Below are positions 36,723 through 50,792 of a stretch of 64,000 bases of DNA, piece after piece; position 1 is the stretch's first letter, and every line of letters starts with the position of its first letter. The stretch is from the NCBI RefSeq assembly GCF_020921035.1, contig NC_063152.1, positions 24,316,887 to 24,380,886 of the forward strand, given 5' to 3'. Position numbers and translations under genes: made by a program. The notes under the pieces were generated by a model that ran no database searches, was not told where the DNA came from, and saw only the letters and a program-made list of their open reading frames with translations. The DNA comes from Rhodamnia argentea (taxonomy: Eukaryota; Streptophyta; Magnoliopsida; Myrtales; Myrtaceae).

Positions 36723-39700
36723 ATGTCTGCCAGTAGAAGCTCAAGAAATGGGCTTAGTGGCGACGGTCTTGGCAGCCAACAATCTGGTGCTTTAAGCAGG
36801 TTGTTATTCTTAGTCAGAAGTAGTGTTTTCTGCAACCTTATTGCATAATGATTTTCTTTTCAGATGCATAAAATCATCTATAACCTTTCTTTTCTGTTCT
36901 GCTGTAACTTCAGTTAATGATACCATGAGATGCACATTTAACTATTAACTAACTTGAAGTATGCAATTTTCTTTTCCTTTACTTTTCCATAGAGGTGGCC
37001 TTGAAAGACATTCCTACGAAAGGATTCCCAATGGAGATGGCAAGATTGATCATTCACACGACCCAGAGACTATGGTATCACTGTTTTGTGACCATTTCTT
37101 TTCCTGAACTTTTGCATCTAGTATAGAATTTTTAGTTAACCTCGCCCTTTTAATCTTTGTTTTCAAAGTAGGAACTTTATGCCCGAGCTAGGGCACAAGA
37201 AAGTGAGATCCAGACTCTCCGCGAACAAATTGCTTCGGCTTACGTGAATGTATACTGCATATTTCTGTCAGAAGCCTATTTATTGATCGTTAATCTTGCA
37301 GTCTTCTCTACTATCTCTAACTTGCCATGATGTGGTCCTTTTGGTATCAGGAAATGAAGCTCTTGAGTGAAAAATATGCATTAGAGAAGAAATTTGCGGA
37401 CTTAAGACTGGTCTGTCTTTCTCCTGTTGCATGATATGCATCAGAATAGAGCTCAGTAAGTAATATCATGAGGTTCTTTCTGAGTGCTGACACGATTCTG
37501 TTTGGTTTTATAGGCAATTGATGAAAAGCAAAATGAAGCCACTGCCTATGCCTCAAATGAACTGGCTCATAGGAAAGGTGATCTGGAACAAAATCTAAAA
37601 TTGGCTCATGATCTGAAGGTATACTGCAGTTCCGTATCCTCAGACAGCTCCTAATGCCCTGGTTATTATTGTTGCTTTTCCTTTTCCTCTAAAATGTGGT
37701 CAGAACTTGTTTCTATATGAGACCGTCAAGGTTCATGCAGGGGTTTGGGTCCTTATCGAAATTCTTCAAAATTCTGACTGACAAGCGGAGTTGAATTTAA
37801 TTCTGTATGACATTACTAGCTAAATAGGGTAACTGGAAAATCGGGATGAAAGTTTAGTTAACTTACGTGCTGTGGGTTTTAATAATTTTGGTGGAGCCAA
37901 GGCTCGTATTAGCTTGGGTATACATTGATACAGAAGAATAGTGCTATGATTGCCTGTGATGTTCTGAAATGACCATCTTGTTCGTCAGTATGTCAAAATA
38001 AGCTTAAAAACCTTGGCAACCATACAATACTTTCATTGAGTTGGGAAAAAATGAATGAGGTACCCTTGTCACTTTCTAGATGTTCATAGGCTTCTTAGGA
38101 CCTCTAAGCTGAAAGAATCTTCACGCTTCTGCAAGCATTGTTGCCATTTTATATTTTTGGGGCAGTTTACATTCGAAAACTAGCTCTCTAATCAGCAAGC
38201 TCAATAAATGAAAGCTTCATGAGGTTCTGCTAAAAGATTGTTTCTGAGGTATGTATCATAGACTTGCCTACTTATTAAAAGTCAAGACTAATTGTCCCTT
38301 AGTAATTCAGTCCATCATCCATGTGATAGCTATTAAGAAATACTGCTGAGCCTAGAATCTATGAGCGAGGATGCTTCACCGTTACAGGGTTGGGAGTGAT
38401 TCATGGGGATGAATGATTGATTGGTCCTAGTAGAAGGACCAAAGTACAATGAAACGTTTCGTCTAGTTAATGCTCCAATCAGAGAACTGCCAACTTATTC
38501 ATACGAGCCAAACAGGGCAAACTGAGGGAATCTTGCTTTGGATTGGTTATCAAGCTGGTGTTGCATTCTATAATCACATATTTCTTGTATTTTTTTTTTA
38601 TCCTTAATGGCATAGTTGACATTTATCTTATTGCTTAAGAAGCAGAAAATTTAAGATTCGGAAACTCTACCTATAGTATTGACTGGTTGGTCGCCCGTGG
38701 TTGGATAGTGGTTTACTGGTCTTTAGATGTGTATATGGATGGGTAAATGCACTAAGCTTGGTACTTGATGAATTTTGCATCTGATTGGATGGCTGCATTG
38801 ACAAAAGCTTGGAGGCGATGTAATAAATAGAGTAATTTCAAAGGTAGCCATGGTTGATGATTATGTTGGTTGAGCGCGAAGAATATCAGTCAAATCTTGT
38901 AGTTTCCGCATTTTTGTTCTTTCTTATCTTGGTTTCGTAGTCCTTCTATTATTCATCTACCACATAAGTCTATTTTGCGTTCATTTCGCTGGAATATCAT
39001 ACATGCTATTTGCTTGCATTTTATCATGGCGTTTGCTCTCTTTGCTATCTCATTTGTTCTTTCTTTACTTCGGCACTTCCTGTGTACTTGTTTTTGTAGT
39101 CCTTTTATTTATATATTATTTGTCTACCAGATAAGTCTATTTAGCATCCATTCAACTGGAATATCATAATATATGCGATTTGCTTGCATTTTATCATAAT
39201 GTTGCTCTCTTTGCCATTTGCTTTTGGTGAAGCATCATATTTTTCACTGAGGTGCTGCTTTTAACCTTCTTTTGTTCAATCTCTTTAGATGAATGTGTTC
39301 AATAGAATTCTTTTGCCGTATAAGTTTCAAGTTTGATTTTCCTCCAGGAGACAGAGGATGAAAGATACATGTTTGTGTCTTCCATGCTTGGTTTGTTGTC
39401 TCCATATGACATATGGCCACCAGTCTTGAATGCCGCTGTTATATCCACGTACATCAAGGTAGAAACATTTTTCTCCTTGATAAGCTTGTATGCATTTGAA
39501 ATTGTCATCTAGTACTATTGGAATCCAAAATCTAAAATTACTTGGCAAATGCTGCATTTATGCATGTATGGTATTAATTTTGCAATGGAAGGCTGTGCCA
39601 ACCATGGATTCCAATCTGGTTAGGGAATGGCAACACTGTAAAGTTTTACATGGCTCCAAGCGATAGTTTCTTTTAGGACTGCATGAATCAATATTATTTG

Positions 39701-42700
39701 AGTGAAAGTTTCTCATCTATTAGTTAATAACCTATTTTTTTGTATCTGTTCTTATTGTATTTCTTCATTTTCTTCTTTTTTAATTGTCCACAGCGTTTGC
39801 ACGATCAATTAAAGTGGAAGATTAGAACTTCAGAGGTAATCCTGCAAACATTGTATTATTTTGTTACATCAACATCCTTCCTTTCCTCTCTCTTCTGACG
39901 TAGGATTCTAGTTGTATCTGTGTGCTTCTTTACTCTGATCATGTACTTCCATTTGTAATGTTAACTGTGCTTAAAATGGTTAGACTGGTGATTGTTATGT
40001 TGTAAACAATATCACATTAACTAGCAGTTAATCTTGTTTATCAAACTTTTTGGTTCCATGAAGCATTTGGGTTGTATGTGTCATACAGACTTGTTTAGCA
40101 CTGGTTGCTTAGTTAGCCTGGCTTCATTCATGTGCAAAGTAGAGTGATTAACTTTGTGATTCCACCTTGCTTGACGTTTTTTAATGATGTTCCATTCTCC
40201 CCTTTAAGTAAAACGTGTTGCTTCCTAAGCTGGAGGGTCCTCTTCCTCTAGCAAAATGTTACGATTAAATTTAAATCAAACCTCAAATTAAGATTAAAGC
40301 TTCTAAAAGATTTTCCAAATTTGCTAGTAATGTGGTAGTTTAACGGCGGCTTTTTCTTGAATTGCTTGTGAGGATAATAAGCATATGATGATGAGAACAC
40401 ATAATATGTGTCATGGTCAGATGGTAAAAGAAAATTAAATTTAAAAAATCGTTGAAGTTTTAGAATCAGGTCATACTTCAAAGGGGTTCTGTCTTGTGAG
40501 AGGGCTTAGAGAGCATGAGTTCATGATCATTGACTCACACGATTTATGTTATGGTCAATTTGTAAAAGATGTAAAATGGGAAATTAATACATCTAATATT
40601 ACTATAAAATCGCATAATACTTTGAATCGGTTCTCTCTTGGAGCCTTAGCAAGCATAAGTGTGTGATTATGAGCTCAATATTTTATAATCTGAGTAGAGT
40701 GTAGATCCTCCTGAAAGCTAATCAATAAGCTCATGGAATGAACTGATATGAATGAACGAGCCATCTCTTACTAATGTTCTCTGGATTACCATTGCAGATA
40801 TAGAATTGCTGGCAATGCACCTACGTATTCAGTGAAACTAATTGGAGGGATCTAAGGGCCTCCTTATTCAAATTAGGGAATTAGCTATCATTGTAGACAA
40901 TGATTTTTACCCTCAAACTGTGGCAACACTTCGCTCCTTGGGCTCAAACAAGCATTTTACTGCTTCTGATATGACTTTCTTTTGAAATTGCTTATGGACA
41001 TGTTCTATAACTGCATAGGTATCTAGTACCGAGAAGGAATAATAAATGACTTGCAAACAAAAGACTGTCCTGCTTTCCTGCCAGATAGCTTCTTCTCTTG
41101 GCAGTACTTCCTCCTTGTATATATGAGTTATCGGTATTACAGTCTATTTAGTGTTATGTTCACAAGTAATATAGAGTTGCCATTTTTTGCACATATAATT
41201 GTAGATTAGTGCTAGAGTTTAAGATACGTATTGGATTTCATCGTCTGTCTTGTTGATAGTTTGTCTATGTGCTATTGGACCTAAGAAAATTTCTGAAGAC
41301 GTGTGTTTCGGTACCTTTGTACTGATTTGAAAATCTCAAACAGGATAAAATCAGAGAAGCAGAAAATGTGGGGGGAATCAATGCTGGGAATACTTCAGAT
41401 GTTAGAGGCAATTATTGGTCTGGCATGCCGACAAGACAAGTTCCCCAAAGATCGATGGTAACTTCGGAATGTATTCCACTTGTAACCTGTCCAATTATAA
41501 TGCCTTTTCAAGTACAATCTGTAATCTTATGTCTGAAAGCTATATGCCCGCTCTTCTGTGCACTATCATCAGGGTGTTTCCGATCGAGACGCATATAAAG
41601 ATGGAGATGCTATGGAGCTAACGAACAATTTGTCAAAGTATATGCATTACAATCAACCTATCTCTATGCCGAACTTAACATATGATCACCCGATGAGCCG
41701 GCAACTGGGTACTGATAATGCAGCAGAGTTCGCATTTGATACACAAAGGTTGGCATTTTTCGGATTTTATTTCCTGTTGCCATTTTAAGAAGTTGGTGTA
41801 GAGATGTCAGTTTTTACTGGGAATTAGAGATATTGATGTTGGACAATGCACTAGGCCTATTATGGGAGGATTATAGTTTTTTTCTACAAGGTACATGGAC
41901 CATAGGAGAACTGTGGCATTTTGAGGAGCTCGGAGTTTCACTTTGACCGTTATTGAGTGTTCCTGTGAAAACCAATTCGTGGTCTTTATAGGTTGATTGT
42001 TTTCATCTTTTATTTATTGTTGTATAGGCCTTTGATGTTCAAGTTTTGTTCTTTTCATCTTCTTATTGGCTGTAAAAGCACCCTCAACTTTTTTTGCTAG
42101 GGTGTTAGTATATGCAGCAGATTGCATAGTGTATAATTATGCTTTTATTTTCATATGTCTGCTTCTTATGGCTTATAACTTTTATTCTTTACGTCCTTTT
42201 AATTGTCACCAGAATTTCTTCTACAACTGCTGCCAAACTTTGCTCATTTAAGTTAGATGCTGTAAAATTATATCAGCATGCATTGTTTGTGCTTGGTGCA
42301 TGATGCTAATGTAAGTTATAGGACATTGATCTGTTTCCTAAACATGCATTTAGTGTAATGTGTATAATTGACATTGATGCTTTAGTTGAATAATTTTTGT
42401 ATTTGGCCAAAAAAAAAATGAAGTTTCGTAGAGCATTTGTTGTTACAGAAAGAAGTAAGGGCCTAAGTATCTTTATTTGGAGTAAATCTTCTCTTTCATC
42501 AAGATTTCTCTTGTTACCGACATATTTTTTAAAGTAACATCCAAGTTGTTGGACCAATTCCCTGTAGGTCTTCAGATAGAACAATGATGGGGGCAGTATC
42601 CCAAACTCCTAACAATGACGACAGTGTTGCTTCCAGTGCTTCTCAAGGTTCGTACACTCTCATAGGTACAACTAGTAAAGGAGTTCTGATTTATTTTCAC

Positions 42701-45700
42701 GTGCCTTGGTTCAATTCAGGGGGACCAGGTATAGAAGGTTTTCAGATTATTGGTGAAGCTACACCAGGGAACCAACTTCTCGGGTGTGGATATCCTGTTC
42801 GTGGAACTTCTCTTTGTATGTTTCAGGTGATACTCTAGTATATGTACTTTCTTTCGGTTGCTATACATGTTCAGAAAGCTAAAGTTTGTCTTGTTAACAT
42901 TGTCAAAATCAGTGGGTCCGTCATCTTCCTGATGGTACTACGCATTACATTGAAGGTAACTAGCATAATGAAGTCTTCATTTGTGGGAAATTTCGTGGCC
43001 AATGCACAAAAAATTTGTCAATTCACTGTGGAGCTTTTGTGTTAACTTTCTTTGGGCTTACTGACTCAGGCGCGACAAATCCAGAATATGTTGTTACTGC
43101 TGATGACGTTGACAAGCTTATTGCTGTTGAATGCATACCAATGGATGACCAAGGCCGTCAGGTATTCTCCCTCCTTCTCTGAATGTATATTCACACTGAC
43201 AGGATCTATCATGCACTACAATTTGGATCAGCAAGAGATGATAGAAGATAATTTTGGCTGTGAAATACTTTTTTTTTTTTGTAGTATTCTCTGTGATTTC
43301 ATACATTAGTATGTTTCTACTTGGCCAGCGGCAGAAAGTTGCTAATCATGTGGAGGGACTTTCCATTTCCTGATTCACTCTCTTTCAAGGAATTGGTCAT
43401 GTTTTTAAAGTACGTGGAGTACTTGTATAGATAAAGACTAGCACTCTATGGGTTGCTAGTTTAAGCATCAATTACTATCAGCTCAAGGATCATGTAAGAA
43501 TCTCTGCATGCTTAATCGAAACCTCAGAATGGCTAATAAAGAAGAACTTTTACCTGGGAGACCATTATAACGGGGTACTGCAGTGGTTGCCTATATAATT
43601 GCCATGGGGCAATGTCATATCTTGCTTCTCTACTTGAAGAGACAATTTTGGGCCTATGTGATGGTGGGTTTTAATATGGTACCTTAAGTTGCCATTGGAT
43701 TACTTAAAGATCTCTCGTTGAGATCTGCTTAAATATCTTTTAGACAGGAAAGATCTGCCTTTCAGGCCCTGTTTCTTCATTTTGAACCCTTGTTGGGTTT
43801 TATAGACTCTGTTCCTTTGAGACATAATTCCACGCCAAGTAAGGCTAATTGTTTATCAAATATCCTCAATGAGAGATGCTATTTGGGGTCGAGCTCACAA
43901 GTAACTTGAAGAAGTCACGGATCAAAGAACTTCTTGTAGTCCTTGAGGTAGCTGGAATTGTTAGATAAGTGAAAAGCACTTACTGTAGTCTTTGGGTTCA
44001 TCTACCGTAGGCGTAATTTCTCGTCATTGTAAAATAGAGGGAGCCAAAGTCAGCATCTGCTTTGTCTGCTGTTGTTTTTGCGAACTACCTTCCACTCTTG
44101 TCCACGTGCAGTTTTTACATTGCTCTTCTTAGACTCATTGGGTTGTCACTGAGTAGTTCATCGATTGCCATACATGATGTCTGATTGATGATTCAATTTT
44201 GGAAGCATCCTCAGGTAGTGTCTCTCTTTAAGTTCACATCCACTGTAATGTAATAAAGATTTGGATTTGTGCTACAATGGCACGTAACATACCACGACTT
44301 GGTTGCACCTACTGCCTTGTCTCCATATACTGCTTCTGTTTGAAAGCCTTTTCTTGCCTTGTATTATAGAGTTTTTCTTCATTTGGACGAGTGATTCGTT
44401 AGAAGTGTTGCTTAGTCAGTTCATGGTACGTTAGATAGAAGCATTGTGCTAATCGTTGTGCTAAACTTGTATGCAGGGGGACATTGTGAGGCTTTTTGCT
44501 AATGACCAGAATAAAATACAATGTGGTAAGTACATCGTGGGTTTGCAAAGATGTTCCTATTGGGTTGGTTTCTAGGTTAGAACCGAAGACTCTCTCCCGT
44601 AAACTCGAAAGTGCAGTACTTTTATTGACACGTCCATAAAGTGGCTCCAGCAAAAGTATTTCATCCTTTTCTGCTTGCTTTGACCATGAGCGGATAGATA
44701 TGAAGGGTCAATTAAGTGAGCAATCTGTACATTGATATGAGTGGGACCATGACAATGATCTTGTATATTGGGTGTTCAGCAACCCTTGAACGTGAAAAGG
44801 AAAGACTGTAAAAGCATCCAGAATTAAAAAAAGGGAAAATTTTAGATAGTGTACAAAATGGTTAGACAAGTTCCAATCTTCAGAAGCTCTATGGTTACTT
44901 TTTGCTGTAAAATTCTCTAAATCGAAAGAAGAACCTTTTGTGCTTATTCTTCTGGAATGCTTTCTGTTTCCTTTTTCCACCGAACGATCAGAGGACTTGT
45001 ACTTTCCTATATTTTTTTCAAGACATGACACAACTAATGTTAGGCACAAGGTTCAACTTGGCCTCATGGAAAATGGGCCGATTGTCTGGGCCTTCTAAGA
45101 AATTTATACACCAGCCATGCAAATATTTCTCCGTCAAAGAAGTATATTGGACCTGATATCATTAACTGGGCACCTGTTCCCTGATTCTTCTTTGACTGTG
45201 TAGGCGTGACTTGTAATGCTTGTTCTATGACTTTTCTTGTCTGTCTTTTTGTGTCAGACTACCAAGGTTTTCTAATCTTTCTTGTATGAATGATTGTTCT
45301 TTTGTGATTATTGCATCTTTAACTGGTTTAGTTGACTAATGCATCAGTAGTACAGAGTCTATGGAATATGGGAATAATTAACGTAGTTAGCGTGTTCTAG
45401 CTTGCTTAACAATTTTCCCTTGAAGTGAATGCTTTATCATTGCTTACGGATTACTCATTGCAGACCCAGATATGCAAATGGAGATTGATACATATCTTTC
45501 TAGTGGTCAGGCCATGTTTAATATTCTAATGCTGGTAAGTTGTGTTTGGCTTTGCTATAAATGTTACCTCTTTTGTTGTAATGTTGCTATGATTTCTGTA
45601 TTTTACTCCAATATGTCAAGTCTACTATTGCCTGCTGTGATATCACTTATGTGGTTGAGGTCATGGGATTTTGAACCAACTTCCCGTCCTTAGCCCTGCC

Positions 45701-48700
45701 CCTAGACCAAGTGACTATTGAAAGGATACACTAAGGCCGATAGCAAAAAGTAGGGATTGAAATGCTCTTTTAAAGTACTGCTGGAGGAACTTTAAACTAT
45801 GCACTCTCTCCTTTGCTTAGATCATCCATGGGAGGGAGATTGATCTTATGCATATCATCAAACTTCTCTATTCAGAAAAAAAAAGGGGAAAACCATGGTG
45901 TCATTAGCTTGGTTTTCCTTTTCCTAGTTAATATTATTTTGCGTGAAAATGCAAGTTTTGTCGAAGATATAGGATTCTCAAATGTGCTGGACACAAATCA
46001 TTGCCCTTGCTTGTCTGAGCTTGTAAAGTCCTGGGCAGAATTGGCTGACTTAAGCCTCCAACTTGTTTTTGACGAATTGGTGTACTCACATATGCTGAAC
46101 TGGAGCAATGTAGAGAATTTTATAAGCAGGAAAAGAAAGAAAATTTTAGAGAAACAGAAAATCGAAGGTGGTTTTTATGTAGGACTGTGAGTCCAAATAT
46201 AGTGAGCCCCCATTAAGATTGAACTTCAAAGGCAACTTGTTTCGAATAATGATAAAAGACACAACCTTGCACCTGGGAAATAATCTTAAATACAGAGGTA
46301 AACAACTTATTTAACCACACTTAAATAACATACACTATAATAGTGATTGGGAGAAGAATTCTAATACTAAGACTGGTATGTTGAATCCTTCAATATATAA
46401 CTAAATCGGTTTGTTGAAGTTCGCCACCAACTTCATGTGATTGTGTCATAAGACCTTTCTCCATACCACAAGCAAATATCATTATTGCTTTGAGTCGCGC
46501 CTGAATCCATAAAGTTTTCATGATCTCTTCCTCGCTACCAACAATGTCGGATGATCCAAGTTCTTCATTCTCAGGGATGGTTACTTCTAATACTTGAGCA
46601 TTTTAACTAATATTCACAGAAGAGTGGCTTGATCAAATTGTGAAAATATACATGTATCTACTTCTGACTAGTCTTCGTAAAAATTAGTCCCTAATTCACC
46701 TTATAGCCATAGTCGATAGGTTCAGATCATAAGTAGGATATCAATTTGCTAGGGTATTAACATGGTCCCGATCTTAAGCGGAAAAAAAATGGTAGGATGA
46801 ACCTGATCCCACTGATCCAATTTTGATATATTTTAACCTCGCAAGCCATTTATCGTGATATTGAGGTTACAAAATCAATTTCTTTTTAAATAGTTTAAAG
46901 ATGGCAAAAGCTTTAATGTCACGCTTTTTTAAGTATTAATATCAGAAAATGTTCGTAATGAGCAAATCTCATGTGACTCTGCAAGATTCTTTTATTGTTG
47001 CTTTAATTTTGTTGATCTTACAAATCCTAGATCCGATCCTTTGCCACCTCCATTGATCCTAAGTAGAATTTCAATCCAACAACCTTGATAATAGCTTAAG
47101 CTTTTGGGTTGAAAATTCCAATGTGATATTGGAGCTAACTTTCAGTTGTTCACACCGCATTTACTGTGTATGATTGTCCACGTGATATTCTTAAATCGGT
47201 TTACTCGTGATAAGGAGTGTTAAAGTCTCTCACATCGCATGTCTGCACGGTTTGATAAAGTCTTGTGTATAGATCGTCTCATTAAATCCAATTTGAATGG
47301 CATCTAAATTGGCAGCTACCCCTGTTGGCAAGGCAAAGCTTGTTTAGTGGCTCAAACTTTTTGTAAATTTTTTTTCCTAGTGTAACTAAACTTCACTTTA
47401 TTGCAAGACTTCGAACTTGGTATCCAAATCAGCATCCAACATGTTGGAAGTTCTATAGTAATAGTACAGTCGCTTTGATACCAAACCCTCAGGAGAATGA
47501 GTCCCAAAATAGTAAACCTCATTTGGATTGAATTCTGAAAGGGACATGCTTTTAGTTATGCCTATGCTGAAATTTTAGGCATTATGCCTAAAGCACACCT
47601 AGGCTGTCTCTAGAATCAGACATGAGAATTACATGACGCGCTATCCAAAAGCAAACAACTGTAAAATTGAATAACCTTCTACTAAGGGCAGAATTACAAC
47701 CTTATGTATAACACTCTTTTAAACCCCTCTTGGTCCAAAACTTGGTGACAATGTCATAATTTCAATCACTATCCGTCTCTTCTTTAAATTTTCTTTCTTT
47801 TTTTTTTTTTTCAATTTTGTGGGCTTCATCATAAATAAGGCAAAGAAAGTGAAGGTGATTATGAGAATAGGAATGGACTTAATAGATTACATACAGTATC
47901 AGGTCCAGTTGAGTTACTGACCTAGTTTTTGATTGGTAAAGCTAGACTATTACCTTCTTACTGGCATAAATTATGATCAAGAACATTGAGGTTCACAATC
48001 TTGATGAAAGATGAGGATCCAATATTTTCAAAGGTTCATAAGGTTAGGCGGTGCAGGTTGCTGGGACTGGTTAGTTGCATGCCTATTGGGATGAAGTTTG
48101 ATTGGCATGAACTTTTAGGTTTAATATCTACAGCGGCACGAAATAATCGGGAATGACCTATTGGTCAGGAGAATTCCAGCGGGGAATGGAATTGACATAA
48201 TTGGTGCCTACCGTTGCTTCTTGTGCTACTAGTGTCAAGCAAAGATGGGGTGTTATAAGATTAGAGGTAGCGGTGGTGATTTTATTACTAAGGTCCTGAC
48301 TCGGTGCTTTTTGGTTTCTTTTCATTAGAAGCATGCAACTCTTACAATGTCCCAATCATATTATGATGGTCCAAATCTCTACATAGTGAATCACAGCTAT
48401 GATCTCACAAGGCTGAGGTCATTCAACTGTGATTATTTTTGGCTATTAACTTTGATTATCTTTAGAATGAACAATAATTAGCTCCAGTTTTTAGTGAGAT
48501 AATCAGGTTGCCCTTTTCTTTTTCTTTTAATATGGTGGGGGTCTCAGACCAGGGTTTTCTTGTAGGAATCACTAGGGTACTCAATTGTTTTCTTCTATGT
48601 CCAGTATCATTAGTTTTGATTTTTGTCTTCCCTAATCGCTAAATCAGTTTGAAATTAAACTCTAAATGCCACTTTTGTTTATTCGGGGGGTTGTTTATTC

Positions 48701-50792
48701 AACAGCAAGTTCTGCACGTGACAGTCCGTGATCTTAACTATATGCAGGTAGACTCTTCTGAGAATTGGGAACCAGCTGCCATGGTTTTGGGACGGTCTGG
48801 CTACGAGATCAAAATCAGTAGAACAGGAGCAGCAGTAATTTCTGAGAAGTTCTCAAGGCAGTCGTCTGTAAGTGAAGTGCTTCAAAATTCGACAGATATC
48901 GGATGCCACATGCATTAGACGAACATTCAGTCATGCACAAGTTATAGTAATTGAACTCAAAGTTCAATATCATTGATGATTTTGCAGAAATATGGTTGCT
49001 GCAGATGGTTTTTAGTAGTCTTTCTTGCTTAGATAAATACATTGCCCTTTAAAAGTGCTGCTTCTTAATACAGTGAAGATATGCCCAAGCTGCTTTGATT
49101 TGCTTTCACAAAAGAATTTTCCTCTGCATTACTTCACATTAGCATAGAAGTTGACGAAAGACACCATTTTTGGTTTATACTTCAAGTAGAGGAATTTATA
49201 TGGCAATATTCTTGCAGATAAAAGTTCCCTCTGGGCTCTCAACGCAGTTTGTTTTGACTTGTTCAGACGGATCGTCCTGTCCTATAAACACATACAATGT
49301 CTGGTAATACATATTTTGACGTGCACATTAATTGTCACCATTTGCCTTTATTTTCTATGTACAATTCGATAGTCATTCTTACAGTTGTCATTTTAAATAT
49401 TCATTTCTTCTGTTGGTGAGAGTCTCAAAGGTAAATACGAGAAATTGAACTCTTGGCCCCATTAGCCCATATAAAGTGTGAATAAATAGAGGATGCGAGT
49501 AACTTATGCCTGTTATTCTATGCCAAGGATACTGCATTGCTAATACAGCCAGCATACCATTTCAGCTTTTGGACTAACAATAGCCCCCGTATGGCTTGCA
49601 TCGACTCTATGCTCAATATTTCACCTGGTGATAGCTACGTTTGATAACCTTCTACATCATATGCAGAAACTAATATTTTCCTGATGCAAGTGTCCTGTTA
49701 AATGCCCATGCTAACTTGAGCTATTATGATAAACTGCGGCTTCTTCTTCTTCTTCTTCTTTTTTTCCCTTTTTCCTATTGACAAGCTTTGGACCTTGAGC
49801 CACAAACCATGCAATATAACGATGTTTTCAAGTGTTCATCCTGGATGGTAAACGGTAATTATTCACAGGACACCGCATGACAAGATGTTGATGATCGAGT
49901 TTCTCTGGATAAAGCTCCACCATGTTTTATTCCTCTCCCTATAGAAGTGAACTTATCTCTCCAAAGTTTCGATATCAATTGGCCTGTGATTTTTGTTATC
50001 TGGCCTGTTTATATGTTTTAAACAGAAGTTTTCCTATTACGCATTTATCCTCTGTTCTCTTCTTTGCACTGGATAGAGCTAGATCGAACTGCTAATTCTT
50101 GAAATGATGTTTTTCCTGTTACTTTTGTAGGACACGTGACACTCTTGTGGTGACTATGAGAATGTTCCAAAGCAAGGTATTTTTTCTTGTCAAACAACTG
50201 TTAGGGCCCTTCCATCCTGCTCTTTCTAGTTCTGACCAAAAAAGAAACGAAAAAAAAAAAAAATATCCTGCTCTTTCCAGTGAAATGTGCATTAAATTTC
50301 TATTTATGCCTTCCTGGATCTGCTTGTCATTTTGACAACTTGCTCTAAAGTAAAGCTTGATGTGGAATTATGCTTATTGGTATACGGAAGTTCCAGTGCT
50401 CTGGGCTCCTCCTTATTCTCTATGCTTATTGTCAATGAGAGGCGTAGACCCAATTTCCATTCTTCATGTATTGAAATCACGTGCATGCGCAAGTACACAG
50501 TAGTTATTCCACCCAAGTATTGGCTACCAAGTTTAAAAGGATGATATCCAAGAGAAGGGTTGTGTCGTGTAACTTTGAGATATTTATCACAGTCGAAAAG
50601 AGGCTGCTTAGTAATATTCTTGGTTAATGACATGACCGACAGCTTTTAAGTTCTTCAGAAACGCGGCTGTTCAACAAAGGGTGAAATGGCTCCTTGTGCA
50701 TGCTTTCTTTTTTTATCCGGTGTATTTGCTCTGACTTTCCAATGTCTTCCAATTTTCAGGCTCTGGACGACAAGAGAAAAGCAAGAGCGTAG
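36723..50792 (+). CDS. Plant coiled-coil protein with Ig/A9-like and PH-like regions, 523 aa, 19 coding exons
   Basis: Exons: 36723-36799, 36993-37074, 37172-37249, 37351-37410, 37514-37618, 39348-39458, 39794-39835, 41344-41457, 41573-41748, 42568-42647, 42720-42826, 42913-42955, 43070-43161, 44477-44525, 45464-45534, 48748-48867, 49218-49303, 50131-50176, 50760-50792. All junctions are GT..AG and phases agree (1572 nt). Residues 54-134 are a charged helical region ([19 protein letters not shown]), likely coiled coil. [23 protein letters not shown] (split over residues 136-158) looks like a conserved motif. Residues 309-389 ([39 protein letters not shown]) resemble the Ig-like A9 repeats of AIR9 and SCAB proteins. 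From about 406 on ([12 protein letters not shown] to [17 protein letters not shown]) the pattern suggests a PH-like fold. By analogy with SCAB proteins a cytoskeletal role is possible, but this is inference. The donor of exon 3 could be GTGAAT or GTATAC. Confidence 0.85.
38936..39220. repeat. Tandem duplication of about 125 bp within intron 5
   Basis: Block 38936-39054 recurs at 39095-39220 with period near 160. Shared phrases are 'gtagtccttctatt' or its variant, 'ataagtctattt', 'ctggaatatcata' and 'tttgcttgcattttatcat'. It is intronic with no coding content. Confidence 0.7.
45535..48747. other. Large intron 15 of the coiled-coil gene, with repeat-like DNA
   Basis: At 3.2 kb this is the longest intron of the gene. 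Diverged direct-repeat phrases occur near 46187 ('gagtccaaatatagtgag') and 47499 ('gagtcccaaaatagtaaa'), enclosing about 1.3 kb of AT-rich DNA. This may be a degraded insertion. No reading frame resembles a transposon protein. Confidence 0.35.

Noticed and set aside
50304..50633. 109-codon minus-strand frame
   Set aside because: It lies inside the last intron of the coiled-coil gene and has no recognisable domain.
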